The notes under the pieces are model-generated. The model had not been told where the DNA came from and did not search any database. It saw only the letters and a program-made list of their open reading frames with translations. Position numbers and translations under genes: made by a program. Shown one piece after another: positions 24,653 through 31,944 of a stretch of DNA of 64,000 nt. This DNA is from RGIG3159 sp045640565 (GTDB lineage: Bacteria; Bacillota; Clostridia; Oscillospirales; Oscillospiraceae): NCBI GenBank assembly GCA_045640565.1, contig JAZUFG010000114.1:1-64000 (forward strand), written 5' to 3'. Position 1 is the stretch's first letter, and every line of letters begins with the position of its first letter.

Positions 24653-25585
24653 TTACATCAGCTCTTCGATCCGAATCTGCGGGAGGAGAGCTTCCATTTC
24701 CTCTGCGGTAGCCGTCTCGCTGCCCGGATGCATGACATGAGCAGAAGATATAGCCATGGATCGCTGACAGATCTCGCTCCATGAGCAGCCCTGCTCCGAA
24801 TAATAAGCCAGAGCAGCCATCATGGAATCTCCGGCGCCGGTCTGCCCCTTCACGGGCACTTTTACCGTAAAGCCGCGAAGGACCTGATTCTCCGTGACGA
24901 AAAGCGCTCCTTCCGCTCCCAGGGATACTACCACCCGTTCGATCCCCCGCTCCACCAATTCCTTGGCGGCGGCGATCACATCAATATCATAATAGAGATG
25001 GCGACCGCAAATATCCTCCAGCTCCGACTTGTTGGGCTTGATCAGGAAGGGCTTTTCTTCAATAGCCATAAGCATCGGCGTGCCCACCATATCCATGCAG
25101 ACCTTCGCCCCTGCGGCCTTCATCTCGCGGACCCAGCCGGCAATCAGATCATCCGGAGTTTCCGGCGGAACCGTACCCGCGAAAACGACATAATCCCCGG
25201 GATGGACCCGGCGGGAAAGATTGGAAAAAACGTCCTCAAAGGTCTGTTTCTCCACTGCACCGCCCCGCTCATTGATCTCCGTAGAAGAATGCATGGATTC
25301 GTCCATGAGCTTAATGTTGGTCCGGGTCGGGGTCTCCGACATGGAAAAAACCGAATTGATGCCCATTTCTGCCAGACAATGCTGAATATAAAGGCCGCTC
25401 TCCCCGCCCAGAATCCCCATTGCCAGGGTATCGCCCCCCAGAGCATGAACTGTCTTGGAAACATTGATACCCTTGCCGCCGGCATCCAGGCGGGTGCTGG
25501 AAACGCGGTTCGTTCCGTTAATCGTCAATCTCGGGAGGAATACGGTTTTATCCATTGCGGGATTCAATGTCACTGTTAGAATCAT
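24653..25585 (-). CDS. PfkB-family sugar kinase, 1-phosphofructokinase-like
   Basis: A 310-residue ribokinase-fold kinase of the hexose-phosphate (FruK/LacC) subfamily. It has the start ILTVTLNPAMDKT, substrate-binding DAGGKGINVSKTVHALGG, and the anion-hole/catalytic GQTGAGDSMMAALAY near residues 248-262. It likely phosphorylates fructose 1-phosphate or tagatose 6-phosphate. No fructose PTS gene or DeoR regulator is adjacent, so the substrate is inferred from family only. The ATG at 25583-25585 has AGGAGG six bases upstream; a TTG two codons earlier is less likely. Confidence 0.87.
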   Translation of the reverse strand: MILTVTLNPAMDKTVFLPRLTINGTNRVSSTRLDAGGKGINVSKTVHALGGDTLAMGILGGESGLYIQHCLAEMGINSVFSMSETPTRTNIKLMDESMHSSTEINERGGAVEKQTFEDVFSNLSRRVHPGDYVVFAGTVPPETPDDLIAGWVREMKAAGAKVCMDMVGTPMLMAIEEKPFLIKPNKSELEDICGRHLYYDIDVIAAAKELVERGIERVVVSLGAEGALFVTENQVLRGFTVKVPVKGQTGAGDSMMAALAYYSEQGCSWSEICQRSMAISSAHVMHPGSETATAEEMEALLPQIRIEELM

Positions 25586-25614
25586 AGCCAACCTCCTAAG
25601 AAAAATGTTGTTAT

Positions 25615-25643
25615 ATTATAACGGATTTCCTGTAAAAAGGCAA
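25615..25643 (-). promoter_or_regulatory. promoter of the PfkB kinase gene
   Basis: Minus strand TTGCCT (25638-25643) and TATAAT (25615-25620), spacer 17. Confidence 0.65.
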
Positions 25644-25659
25644 GAAATTTTTCGTTTTC

Positions 25660-26238
25660 TCATACCTCTCCGACATTCAGGGACTCCAATTCCCCGGCAT
25701 AATCAAAGGGAAGATCCTTCAGGAGAATTTCCCGCAGGAAACGGAAAGTTTCCTCCTCGCCCTTTTTTGCAAGAAGAGTCAGGATATAGCGGACCTTCAG
25801 GGAGGAAACCGGATTCATGAAGCGGGTCTCCCCTGCAATGGAATAATAATTCAGTGCGCCTGCATCCGTATAATTTTTCCCCAGGTAGGTTTTGCTGGCA
25901 GCGATCCGGTCCATGATCATCTCGGCCAGGTAACGGGGCGGGATCTCCACCGGATGATAGGCTTTCGTCTGGGGATCTATATCCGTCCAATATTCAAAAT
26001 GGTGTTTGTTTCTTCCCTTGTGGTGCAGCCATGCCTTGGAGTAGCCGTTTTGTTCCCGTTCCTCCGCATTGGGACTGCGGGTACCCTGGTAATACTTTAC
26101 CCCGGGCCAGAACTCCACGGGGGAATACTTGGAAAGGTCATGGGTCAGGCCCTGGTAGTAGAGGCCCAGGGCAAAACAGCCCTTCCGCACCAGGCGGCGG
26201 TGGTGATTCACTGTTTTTAGGTGGCCAAAGAAATTCAT
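25660..26238 (-). CDS. DUF5662 family protein
   Basis: A 192-residue soluble protein with a conserved histidine-rich core: HLKTVNHHRRLV, HDLSKYSPVEFWPGVKYYQG, HHKGRNKHHFEYW and KTYLGKNYTDAGALNYY. These match the uncharacterised DUF5662 group found in gut Firmicutes and phages. The repeated His and Asp residues suggest a metal-binding helical protein, perhaps related to HD-like hydrolases, but no activity is known. The start was placed at the ATG with AAGGAG six bases upstream, dropping 27 upstream codons. It diverges from yqeC. Confidence 0.8.
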   Translation of the reverse strand: MNFFGHLKTVNHHRRLVRKGCFALGLYYQGLTHDLSKYSPVEFWPGVKYYQGTRSPNAEEREQNGYSKAWLHHKGRNKHHFEYWTDIDPQTKAYHPVEIPPRYLAEMIMDRIAASKTYLGKNYTDAGALNYYSIAGETRFMNPVSSLKVRYILTLLAKKGEEETFRFLREILLKDLPFDYAGELESLNVGEV

Positions 26239-26257
26239 AAACTGCTCCTTTTCATGA

Positions 26258-26286
26258 TTGCAAGGAAAAATAGGATTCGGTATAAT
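26258..26286 (+). promoter_or_regulatory. promoter of yqeC
   Basis: TTGCAA (26258-26263) and TATAAT (26281-26286), spacer 17, 31 bases before the start codon. Confidence 0.72.
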
Positions 26287-26317
26287 AGCAGAAAAAAAGA
26301 TGATTTGAGGGTTTTCC

Positions 26318-26986
26318 ATGAAGATTTCCGAGCTTTTGGGTGTTCACAAAGGAATCACGAGTCTGGCAGGAAGCGGTGGTAAAAGCACCCTTCTTCACCT
26401 GTTGGCCGAAGAAGCCGAAGGCACTGTCATTCTCTGCACCAGCACCCACATGCGCCTTCCCGAAAAGTCGGACTATCCTTTCTTCTCCTCCGGGAAGGAG
26501 GAGCTCCCGGCTGCCCTGCAAAGGAACGGGAAAATCTATCTGGGCAGGGAGGAAACGGGCAGTGGAAAAATGATCGCGCCGGATTGTCCCATTGAAAATC
26601 TGCGGACTTTTGCAGACTATGTTTTCGTGGAGGCGGACGGCTCCAGAGGGCTGCCCATGAAGGCCCATCTGCCCCATGAGCCGGCGATCCCCTCCGGTTC
26701 TGACCTTGTCCTCTGTGTCCTCGGAAATTCCTGCTTTGGGCGGCCTGTCGCGGAGGTCTGCCACCGGCCCGAGCTTCTGAAGAAACGCTTCGGGGTCGGG
26801 CCGGAGGAAAAGGTCCTTCCGGAGCTGGCAGCAGAACTGCTCCTTTCAGAGTATTCCTTTGATAAACTTTTTCTAAACCAATGTGACGGGGATTATCAAA
26901 ACGCCGAGGCTCTTGCCCGGCTTCTCCCCATCCCTGTGTATGCCGGGAGCCTTCTCCGAAGGGAATGGAGGCTCATCGCTCCCTAG
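26318..26986 (+). CDS. yqeC: YqeC-like selenium-dependent hydroxylase accessory protein
   Basis: A 222-residue P-loop protein. It has GITSLAGSGGKSTLLHLLAE at the start (nucleotide-binding lysine near residue 23), TSTHMRLP, a DYVFVEADGSRGLPMKAHLPHEPAIP block and a C-terminal FLNQCDGD. This matches YqeC, found with selenium-dependent molybdenum hydroxylases and thought to help insert selenium into the cofactor. None of the usual partners (selD, yqeB, xanthine dehydrogenase genes) is in the window. The gene runs into the radical SAM gene tail to tail with a 14-bp overlap. GAGGG precedes the ATG. Confidence 0.82.
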   Translation: MKISELLGVHKGITSLAGSGGKSTLLHLLAEEAEGTVILCTSTHMRLPEKSDYPFFSSGKEELPAALQRNGKIYLGREETGSGKMIAPDCPIENLRTFADYVFVEADGSRGLPMKAHLPHEPAIPSGSDLVLCVLGNSCFGRPVAEVCHRPELLKKRFGVGPEEKVLPELAAELLLSEYSFDKLFLNQCDGDYQNAEALARLLPIPVYAGSLLRREWRLIAP

Positions 26987-27821
26987 AGTCGGAATCAAAG
27001 CGCAGGGCATAGCCGCAGCGGCGGCAAAGGTCCTCCGCCCTTTTTCTTCCGGAAAAGCCGTCATAAATGGCCTTTGCCCGGGGAGAAGCCAGGATATCCT
27101 CCATGGTCTTACTATGGAGGTTTCCCAAAGCCAAGCTCCCCTCGTGATCCAGGCAGCAGGGAACCACCGTTCCGTCCACCAAAACGCCCAGCTGATCCCG
27201 GAGCCCATAGCAAAAGCCGTCAGGCCCGTTATCCCCGGCAGCTGCCTCGGGCCAATCAAATTTATCGCCATAATTCAGATAGCAGTTCTCTGCCAAACGG
27301 TAACCGCTGCGCTCCCTGCGCCATTCTCCGGGAAAGGCCGCATGGAGGGCAGCTTCTATTTTTGCGTTTTGAAGATTGGCGCCGCCCCCATTCCAAAGAC
27401 GATAGGAAACGATGAAGGGCCGCTCCGAAGGCAGTGAGAAACAGGAAGCCAGATAGTCCCCGAGGCTGAGAGCTCCGAGGGAATTTGCTTCAAAGGAATG
27501 AAGAGAAATATTCACTTTATGCAACGCCCCGGCCCCCAGAAGAATCGGAAGCTTCTCCCGGAAGAGAGTGCCGTTGGTGGTCAGAATGACCCGAAAGCCC
27601 ACCTCTCCCGCGAAATGAAGAAAATCCTTCAGAAACGGATGGGAAAGAGGTTCCCCCATGAGATGGAAATAGAGATAATCCGTATAGGGGCGGAGCTTCG
27701 GGAGAAGCTCCCGGAAATCCGGGAGGGACATATCCGCAGGGGGCCGCTTCGTTCCGGGGCAGAAGGAACAGGAGAGATTACACCGATTCGTGATTTCCAG
27801 ATAAATTTTATTGAAACGCAT
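26973..27821 (-). CDS. radical SAM/SPASM domain protein
   Basis: A 282-residue radical SAM enzyme. C14, C18 and C21 (NRCNLSCSFC) bind the catalytic 4Fe-4S cluster, and the YLYFHLMGEPLSHP segment carries the GEP motif. The C-terminal part has SPASM-type cysteines (CYGLRDQLGVLVDGTVVPCC and LCRRCGYALRF) for an extra cluster. Enzymes of this type modify peptides, mature other enzymes or act on tRNA; no precursor peptide gene is visible next to it. The ATG with GGGGGAG upstream was preferred to a longer frame that would extend past the promoter at 27849-27877. Confidence 0.88.
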   Translation of the reverse strand: MRFNKIYLEITNRCNLSCSFCPGTKRPPADMSLPDFRELLPKLRPYTDYLYFHLMGEPLSHPFLKDFLHFAGEVGFRVILTTNGTLFREKLPILLGAGALHKVNISLHSFEANSLGALSLGDYLASCFSLPSERPFIVSYRLWNGGGANLQNAKIEAALHAAFPGEWRRERSGYRLAENCYLNYGDKFDWPEAAAGDNGPDGFCYGLRDQLGVLVDGTVVPCCLDHEGSLALGNLHSKTMEDILASPRAKAIYDGFSGRKRAEDLCRRCGYALRFDSDSRER

Positions 27822-27848
27822 AGCATTCTCCCCCAAAATGATGCTGAA

Positions 27849-27877
27849 ATTATAGCACATTAGCCGTAAATGAGCAA
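27849..27877 (-). promoter_or_regulatory. promoter of the radical SAM gene
   Basis: Minus strand TTGCTC (27872-27877) and TATAAT (27849-27854), spacer 17. Confidence 0.68.
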
Positions 27878-27906
27878 GAAAATGCAATGAAATTATAAGG
27901 AACATC

Positions 27907-27934
27907 TTGTACTTTTTACGAAAATGAGTATAAT
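27907..27934 (+). promoter_or_regulatory. promoter of the DUF1846 gene
   Basis: TTGTAC (27907-27912) and TATAAT (27929-27934), spacer 16. Confidence 0.66.
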
Positions 27935-27970
27935 GGTTTTGATTAGATATTATAAGGGCGGGTGTTGGCT

Positions 27971-29455
27971 TTGAATCAGATCGGTTTTGATAATGAAAAA
28001 TATACACAGCTTCAGACCGGAAAAATTCTGGAACGGGTGGAATCCTTCGGTGGAAAGCTCTATCTGGAATTCGGCGGAAAGCTCTTCGACGACTTCCACG
28101 CCTCCAGAGTCCTTCCCGGCTTTAAGCCCGACAGCAAGATGCAGATGCTCCTCACGATCAAGGACCAGGCAGAGATCGTCATCGCCATTTCCTCCTCCGA
28201 CATTGAAAGCAACAAGCGCCGGGGAGATTACGGCATCACTTATGACACGGATGTCCTTCGCCTGATCGACGCCTTCCGGGATATCGGCCTCTATGTAGGC
28301 AGCGTGGTCCTGACCAAATTTCAGGGGCAGAATGCTGCCGTTCAGTTCCAGGCAAAGCTGGAAGGCTTAGGAATCAAGGTTTACCGCCACTACCCCATCG
28401 AGAACTATCCCTCTGACGTGGACTTTATCGTCAGCCCCGAGGGCTTCGGAAAGAACGATTTCATTGAAACCACCCGGCCCGTCGTGGTGGTGACTGCCCC
28501 CGGCCCGGGCAGCGGCAAAATGGCCACTTGCCTGAGCCAGCTCTACCATGAGCAGGAGCGGGGTGTCTCCGCCGGCTATGCAAAGTTTGAGACCTTCCCT
28601 ATCTGGAATCTGCCCCTCAAGCATCCCGTGAATCTGGCCTATGAGGCGGCAACGGCTGACCTCTCCGATGTGAACATGATCGACCCCTACCATTGGGATG
28701 CCTACCATGAGACCACGGTGAACTACAACCGGGATATTGAAATTTTCCCGGTCCTGGAGGCCATCTTCAAGAGAATCAGCGGCAGCTGCCGCTATAAGAG
28801 CCCCACGGACATGGGCGTGAACATGATCGGCTATGCGATCTCCGATGACGAGGTCTGCAGAGAGGCCTCCCGGCAGGAGATCATCCGCAGATACCTGACC
28901 GCGAAGAGCAACAAGCGGAAGGGCCTTTCCGACGGAAAGGATATCAAGAAGCTGGAAGTTCTCATGAGTGAGCTGAACCTGGAGCCCGGCATGCGTGCCT
29001 GCGTTCCCCCGGCTCTCAAGCGGGCGGAGGAAACCGGCGGACCCGCAACGGCCATTGAGCTGCCCGACGGACATATCGTCACCGGCAAGACCTCCGGCCT
29101 GATGGGCGCCTCCTCAGCTGCCCTCATGAACGGACTCAAATATCTGGCGGGGATTCAGGATGACATTGTTCTTCTGGCTCCGGCGGTCATTGAACCTATC
29201 CAGCAGCTGAAGGTACAGAATCTGGGCAGCAAGAACCGTCTGCTCCACATTGACGAGGTCCTCATTACCCTGGCCATCTGTGCCGTTTTCAATCCTGCCG
29301 CAGATGCGGCCCTGAAGCAGTTGGACAAGATGCGGGGCAGTGAGGTCCATACCACGGTCATTCTCTCCAACACAGACGAAAGCACCTTCAAGAAGCTGGG
29401 CTTCCATGTGACCATGGAACCCGTTTACCAGAACGCCAAGCTTTATCACAAGTGA
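27971..29455 (+). CDS. DUF1846 domain-containing protein
   Basis: A 494-residue cytoplasmic protein of the DUF1846 family, common in Firmicutes and Bacteroides. It starts NQIGFDNEKYTQLQTGKILE and contains LTKFQGQNAA, VVVTAPGPGSGKMATCLSQL (P-loop-like), NLPLKHPVNLAYEAATADL and LGSKNRLLHIDEVLITLAI. Structures of family members are known but the biochemical role is not settled; a nucleotide-binding metabolic enzyme is likely. The most probable start is TTG 27971, because GGGCGG lies upstream and the resulting N-terminus matches the family; GTG 27962 is the alternative. Codon bias looks strong (many AAG, CTG, GGC), suggesting high expression. Confidence 0.85.
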   Translation: MNQIGFDNEKYTQLQTGKILERVESFGGKLYLEFGGKLFDDFHASRVLPGFKPDSKMQMLLTIKDQAEIVIAISSSDIESNKRRGDYGITYDTDVLRLIDAFRDIGLYVGSVVLTKFQGQNAAVQFQAKLEGLGIKVYRHYPIENYPSDVDFIVSPEGFGKNDFIETTRPVVVVTAPGPGSGKMATCLSQLYHEQERGVSAGYAKFETFPIWNLPLKHPVNLAYEAATADLSDVNMIDPYHWDAYHETTVNYNRDIEIFPVLEAIFKRISGSCRYKSPTDMGVNMIGYAISDDEVCREASRQEIIRRYLTAKSNKRKGLSDGKDIKKLEVLMSELNLEPGMRACVPPALKRAEETGGPATAIELPDGHIVTGKTSGLMGASSAALMNGLKYLAGIQDDIVLLAPAVIEPIQQLKVQNLGSKNRLLHIDEVLITLAICAVFNPAADAALKQLDKMRGSEVHTTVILSNTDESTFKKLGFHVTMEPVYQNAKLYHK

Positions 29456-29512
29456 GGCTTACTGCAGGAATACCCTGCAGCCCAGTGACCATTTCCAATG
29501 AAGGAGGATTAT

Positions 29513-30964
29513 ATGGCAACTCCCCATAAGCGCAAGAAGCTTCCCAGGTGGCGGCGTGTTCTCCGCCATTATCTGCCTCTCATTTCTCTGATTCTTGCCT
29601 TTCTGCTCATCCTTGTTCTCCTCTTCTCTGCCGTCCGGGCGATTTTCCGGAGCATAAAAGGGAAGGCAGCCCAGCGGAAGGAAGAGACAGCCCTGGAAAC
29701 CCGGGTTGAAGAGCCCCAAGAAGCAGAGCCGGAGCCTGTTGACTATGCGGCTCTCCGGCAGGAATACCTTGCCAAATCGGAGATCATCACCAAGAGTTAC
29801 GACTATGAGGGCGCCATAGCCCTTCTCAATAGCTTGCCTCCCGAGGAACAGACCGACGAGGTCAAGAGCAAGCTGGAGCTCTATAAGGCAGAGGATGCCA
29901 AGCTGGTCCCCTACCGGTATATGGATTCTATCACCCACGTCTTTTTCCACTCCCTAGTGGTGGATAACGAACGGGCCTTTGACGGAGACTCCAAGGAGCG
30001 GGGCTATAACCTCTATATGACTACAATTTCGGAGTTTAACGCCATTTTGGACAGCCTTTATGAAAAGGGCTATGTGCTCGTGACGCCCCACCAGGTAGCC
30101 GGGGAAATCACAGATGCCGCAGGAACCCATTTCGGCTATCTGGAAATCCGCTTGCCTGAGGGGAAAAAGCCCATCATGATGAGCCAGGATGATGTAAACT
30201 ACTACGGCTACATGATTGGCAATCAGGAGGGCATGGATGAAATTCCCGTCTTTGCCACCAAGGACGGAGACGGTTTCGCTTCCCGGATCGTCATCGGGGA
30301 GGACGGATATCCCACCTGCGAGTACATGGACAGGGACGGAAACGTTTCCTATGGGGATTATGACCTGGTGCCGATCCTGGAACATTTCTGCCAGGAGCAC
30401 CCGGACTTCTCTTACCGAGGAGCCAGAGCTGTGCTGGGCGTCACAGGTTATGAAGGCGTTTTCGGCTACCGGACCAAGCCCAGCTACGAGGACGCTCTGG
30501 GCAGTGAGCGCTATAAGCAGGAATGCGAGGATGCCATCCGGGTCTCCAATGTGCTGAAGGAGCAGGGCTGGCTGATCGCAAGCCACAGCTACGGGCATCC
30601 CGCCTACGGCGAAATTATTGACGAAAAAGTCAAAATTGACTCCGACAAATGGGAGGATACAGTCCAGCCCATTGTGGGAGACACGGATATTCTTCTCTAC
30701 CCCCACGGCAGCGACATCGCAGACACCTCCCATTACACGGAAACAAACGCCAAGTTTACGGCCCTCTATGAAGACGGTTACCGCTATTTCTTCAATGTGG
30801 ACAACGCCGTCGCCTGGCATCAGCTGGGAGAGAACTATTTCCGTGGCAACCGGAGAGACCTGGACGGTTTCCGGATGTATCACTACCCGGATTCTATGAA
30901 TGACCTGATCGACGCCTCGGCCATTCTGGACCAGGGAAGAACCCTTCCCGTGCCCTATATTTAA
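29513..30964 (+). CDS. membrane-anchored polysaccharide deacetylase-like protein
   Basis: A 483-residue protein with a basic N-terminus, one membrane anchor (about 18-45), an acidic spacer with a short helical region, and a large extracytoplasmic domain. The domain resembles carbohydrate esterase 4 enzymes: SQDDVNYYGYM supplies the Asp pair and LIASHSYGHPAYGE the HxxxxH zinc motif, with DILLYPHGSDIAD later. Such enzymes deacetylate peptidoglycan or other N-acetylated glycans. The family's usual TFDDG is altered to SQDDV, so activity is not certain. AAGGAGG precedes the chosen ATG, five codons inside the longest frame. The tandem repeat array begins 2 bases after its stop codon. Confidence 0.8.
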   Translation: MATPHKRKKLPRWRRVLRHYLPLISLILAFLLILVLLFSAVRAIFRSIKGKAAQRKEETALETRVEEPQEAEPEPVDYAALRQEYLAKSEIITKSYDYEGAIALLNSLPPEEQTDEVKSKLELYKAEDAKLVPYRYMDSITHVFFHSLVVDNERAFDGDSKERGYNLYMTTISEFNAILDSLYEKGYVLVTPHQVAGEITDAAGTHFGYLEIRLPEGKKPIMMSQDDVNYYGYMIGNQEGMDEIPVFATKDGDGFASRIVIGEDGYPTCEYMDRDGNVSYGDYDLVPILEHFCQEHPDFSYRGARAVLGVTGYEGVFGYRTKPSYEDALGSERYKQECEDAIRVSNVLKEQGWLIASHSYGHPAYGEIIDEKVKIDSDKWEDTVQPIVGDTDILLYPHGSDIADTSHYTETNAKFTALYEDGYRYFFNVDNAVAWHQLGENYFRGNRRDLDGFRMYHYPDSMNDLIDASAILDQGRTLPVPYI

Positions 30965-30966
30965 TA

Positions 30967-31162
30967 GCTGCAAGGTGCAAGCTTCAAGCTGCAAGGCGCA
31001 AGGCGTAAGGTACAAGCTTCAAGGTGCAAGCTGCAAGGCGCAAGGTGCAAGCTGCAAGGTACAAGCTGCAAGGTACAAGCTTCAAGGTGCAAGCTGCGAG
31101 GTACAAGCTTCAAGGTGCAAGCTTCAAGGTGCAAGCTTCAAGATGCAAACTGCAAGGTACAA
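30967..31162 (+). repeat. 28-copy 7-bp tandem repeat array
   Basis: Twenty-eight contiguous 7-base units ending in CAA (for example GCTTCAA, GGTGCAA, GCTGCAA, GGTACAA) run without a break for 196 bp. They often alternate as 14-bp pairs. Since 7 is not a multiple of 3, two overlapping plus-strand frames stay open through it; these are artefacts. No spacer structure exists, so it is not a CRISPR. The array is followed directly by a terminator. Confidence 0.95.
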
Positions 31163-31170
31163 GCATAGTA

Positions 31171-31210
31171 AAGCAGCCATTGGGGTCATTCCCCAATGGC
31201 TGCTTTTTTC
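31171..31210 (+). terminator. intrinsic terminator after the repeat array
   Basis: AAGCAGCCATTGGGG (31171-31185) and CCCCAATGGCTGCTT (31191-31205), 15 bp with a 5-base loop, followed by TTTTTC. It probably ends the deacetylase-like transcript, placing the repeats in its 3' UTR. Confidence 0.88.
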
Positions 31211-31213
31211 TTT

Positions 31214-31284
31214 ATACAAAAAAGCCTCCACCCGGAAGAAACAAAGGCTCAGAAGGTGAAGGCTTTCCAGCGCACGCAGTGCGC
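31214..31284 (-). terminator. terminator region of the lon-engB transcript
   Basis: Reading the minus strand, a small hairpin GCGCAC-TGC-GTGCGC (31270-31284) is followed by a stem of AAAGCCTTCACC (31255-31266) with GGTGGAGGCTTT (31221-31232), one mismatch, and then TTTTTTG. No gene lies in 31211-31359. Confidence 0.75.
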
Positions 31285-31359
31285 CTCTACTTATGAACTT
31301 TAACATTCGGGCTGCAAGCCGCAAGAAGACGGGAAAGTGAGAAGCCGCATCTTTTATTC

Positions 31360-31944
31360 CTATTCCGCAAAGGGAAGGATCTCCGCCAGGAGGGCTTCTC
31401 TACCGTCGCCTTTTTCAGCGGAGAAAGGAATCACTTTTACGGACTCGGGAAGAGAAAGGGTTTCCCGGATTCGGGAAAGATTTCCCTCTATTTCGGACTT
31501 TTTGCACTTATCCAGCTTGTTGGCCAAGACCAAAAATGGACGGCCGGAGGCCAGAAAATAATCGGCCATGGTAATATCGTTCTCCGTGGGCTTATGCCGA
31601 GCATCCACGATCATAATCCCCAACGAGATCCGCTCTTTCTCCCGAAAATAGCGCTCCATAAGCTTTGCCCAGCGCTCTTTCTCGGCTGCAGAGACCTTGG
31701 CATAGCCATAACCCGGAAGATCCACCAAGTAAAGCTTTCCGTCCAAGTCAAAGTAGTTCACATGAACGGTCTTCCCCGGGGCCTCCCCAACTCTGGCAAA
31801 GTTTTTGCGCAGAAGAAGGCGGTTGATCACGGAGGATTTCCCAACATTGGACTTTCCAGCAAAAACAATCTGGGGCTTTCCGTCCCGAAGGAAAGCGCTT
31901 TCCTCCGCTGCGGAAAGGACAAAGGAAACATTATGAATGTTCAT
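31360..31944 (-). CDS. engB: ribosome biogenesis GTP-binding protein EngB (YsxC/YihA)
   Basis: An essential GTPase for 50S subunit assembly, 194 residues. G1 is FAGKSNVGKSSVINRLL (about 30-46), G3 is LVDLPGYGYA, G4 is LANKLDKC, and G5 IPFSAEKGDG is near the C-terminus. KTVHVNYF covers the switch I region. The start codon overlaps the end of lon by 14 bp, an arrangement (lon-engB) conserved in Firmicutes. GGGGGAG lies very close (3 bases) to the ATG, so translation probably depends on ribosomes finishing lon. Confidence 0.97.
   Translation of the reverse strand: MNIHNVSFVLSAAEESAFLRDGKPQIVFAGKSNVGKSSVINRLLLRKNFARVGEAPGKTVHVNYFDLDGKLYLVDLPGYGYAKVSAAEKERWAKLMERYFREKERISLGIMIVDARHKPTENDITMADYFLASGRPFLVLANKLDKCKKSEIEGNLSRIRETLSLPESVKVIPFSAEKGDGREALLAEILPFAE

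Noticed and set aside
27822..28007. N-terminal extension of the radical SAM protein
   Set aside because: It covers the gene's own promoter (27849-27877). The ATG at 27819-27821 has a GGGGGAG site and the usual short lead to the CxxxCxxC motif.
30967..31162. CRISPR array
   Set aside because: The 7-bp units are contiguous, with no spacers, and no cas genes are nearby.
30975..31296. Two overlapping plus-strand frames rich in Cys, Lys and Gln
   Set aside because: They exist only because a 7-bp repeat without stop codons keeps the frames open; there is no ribosome binding site and no family resemblance.
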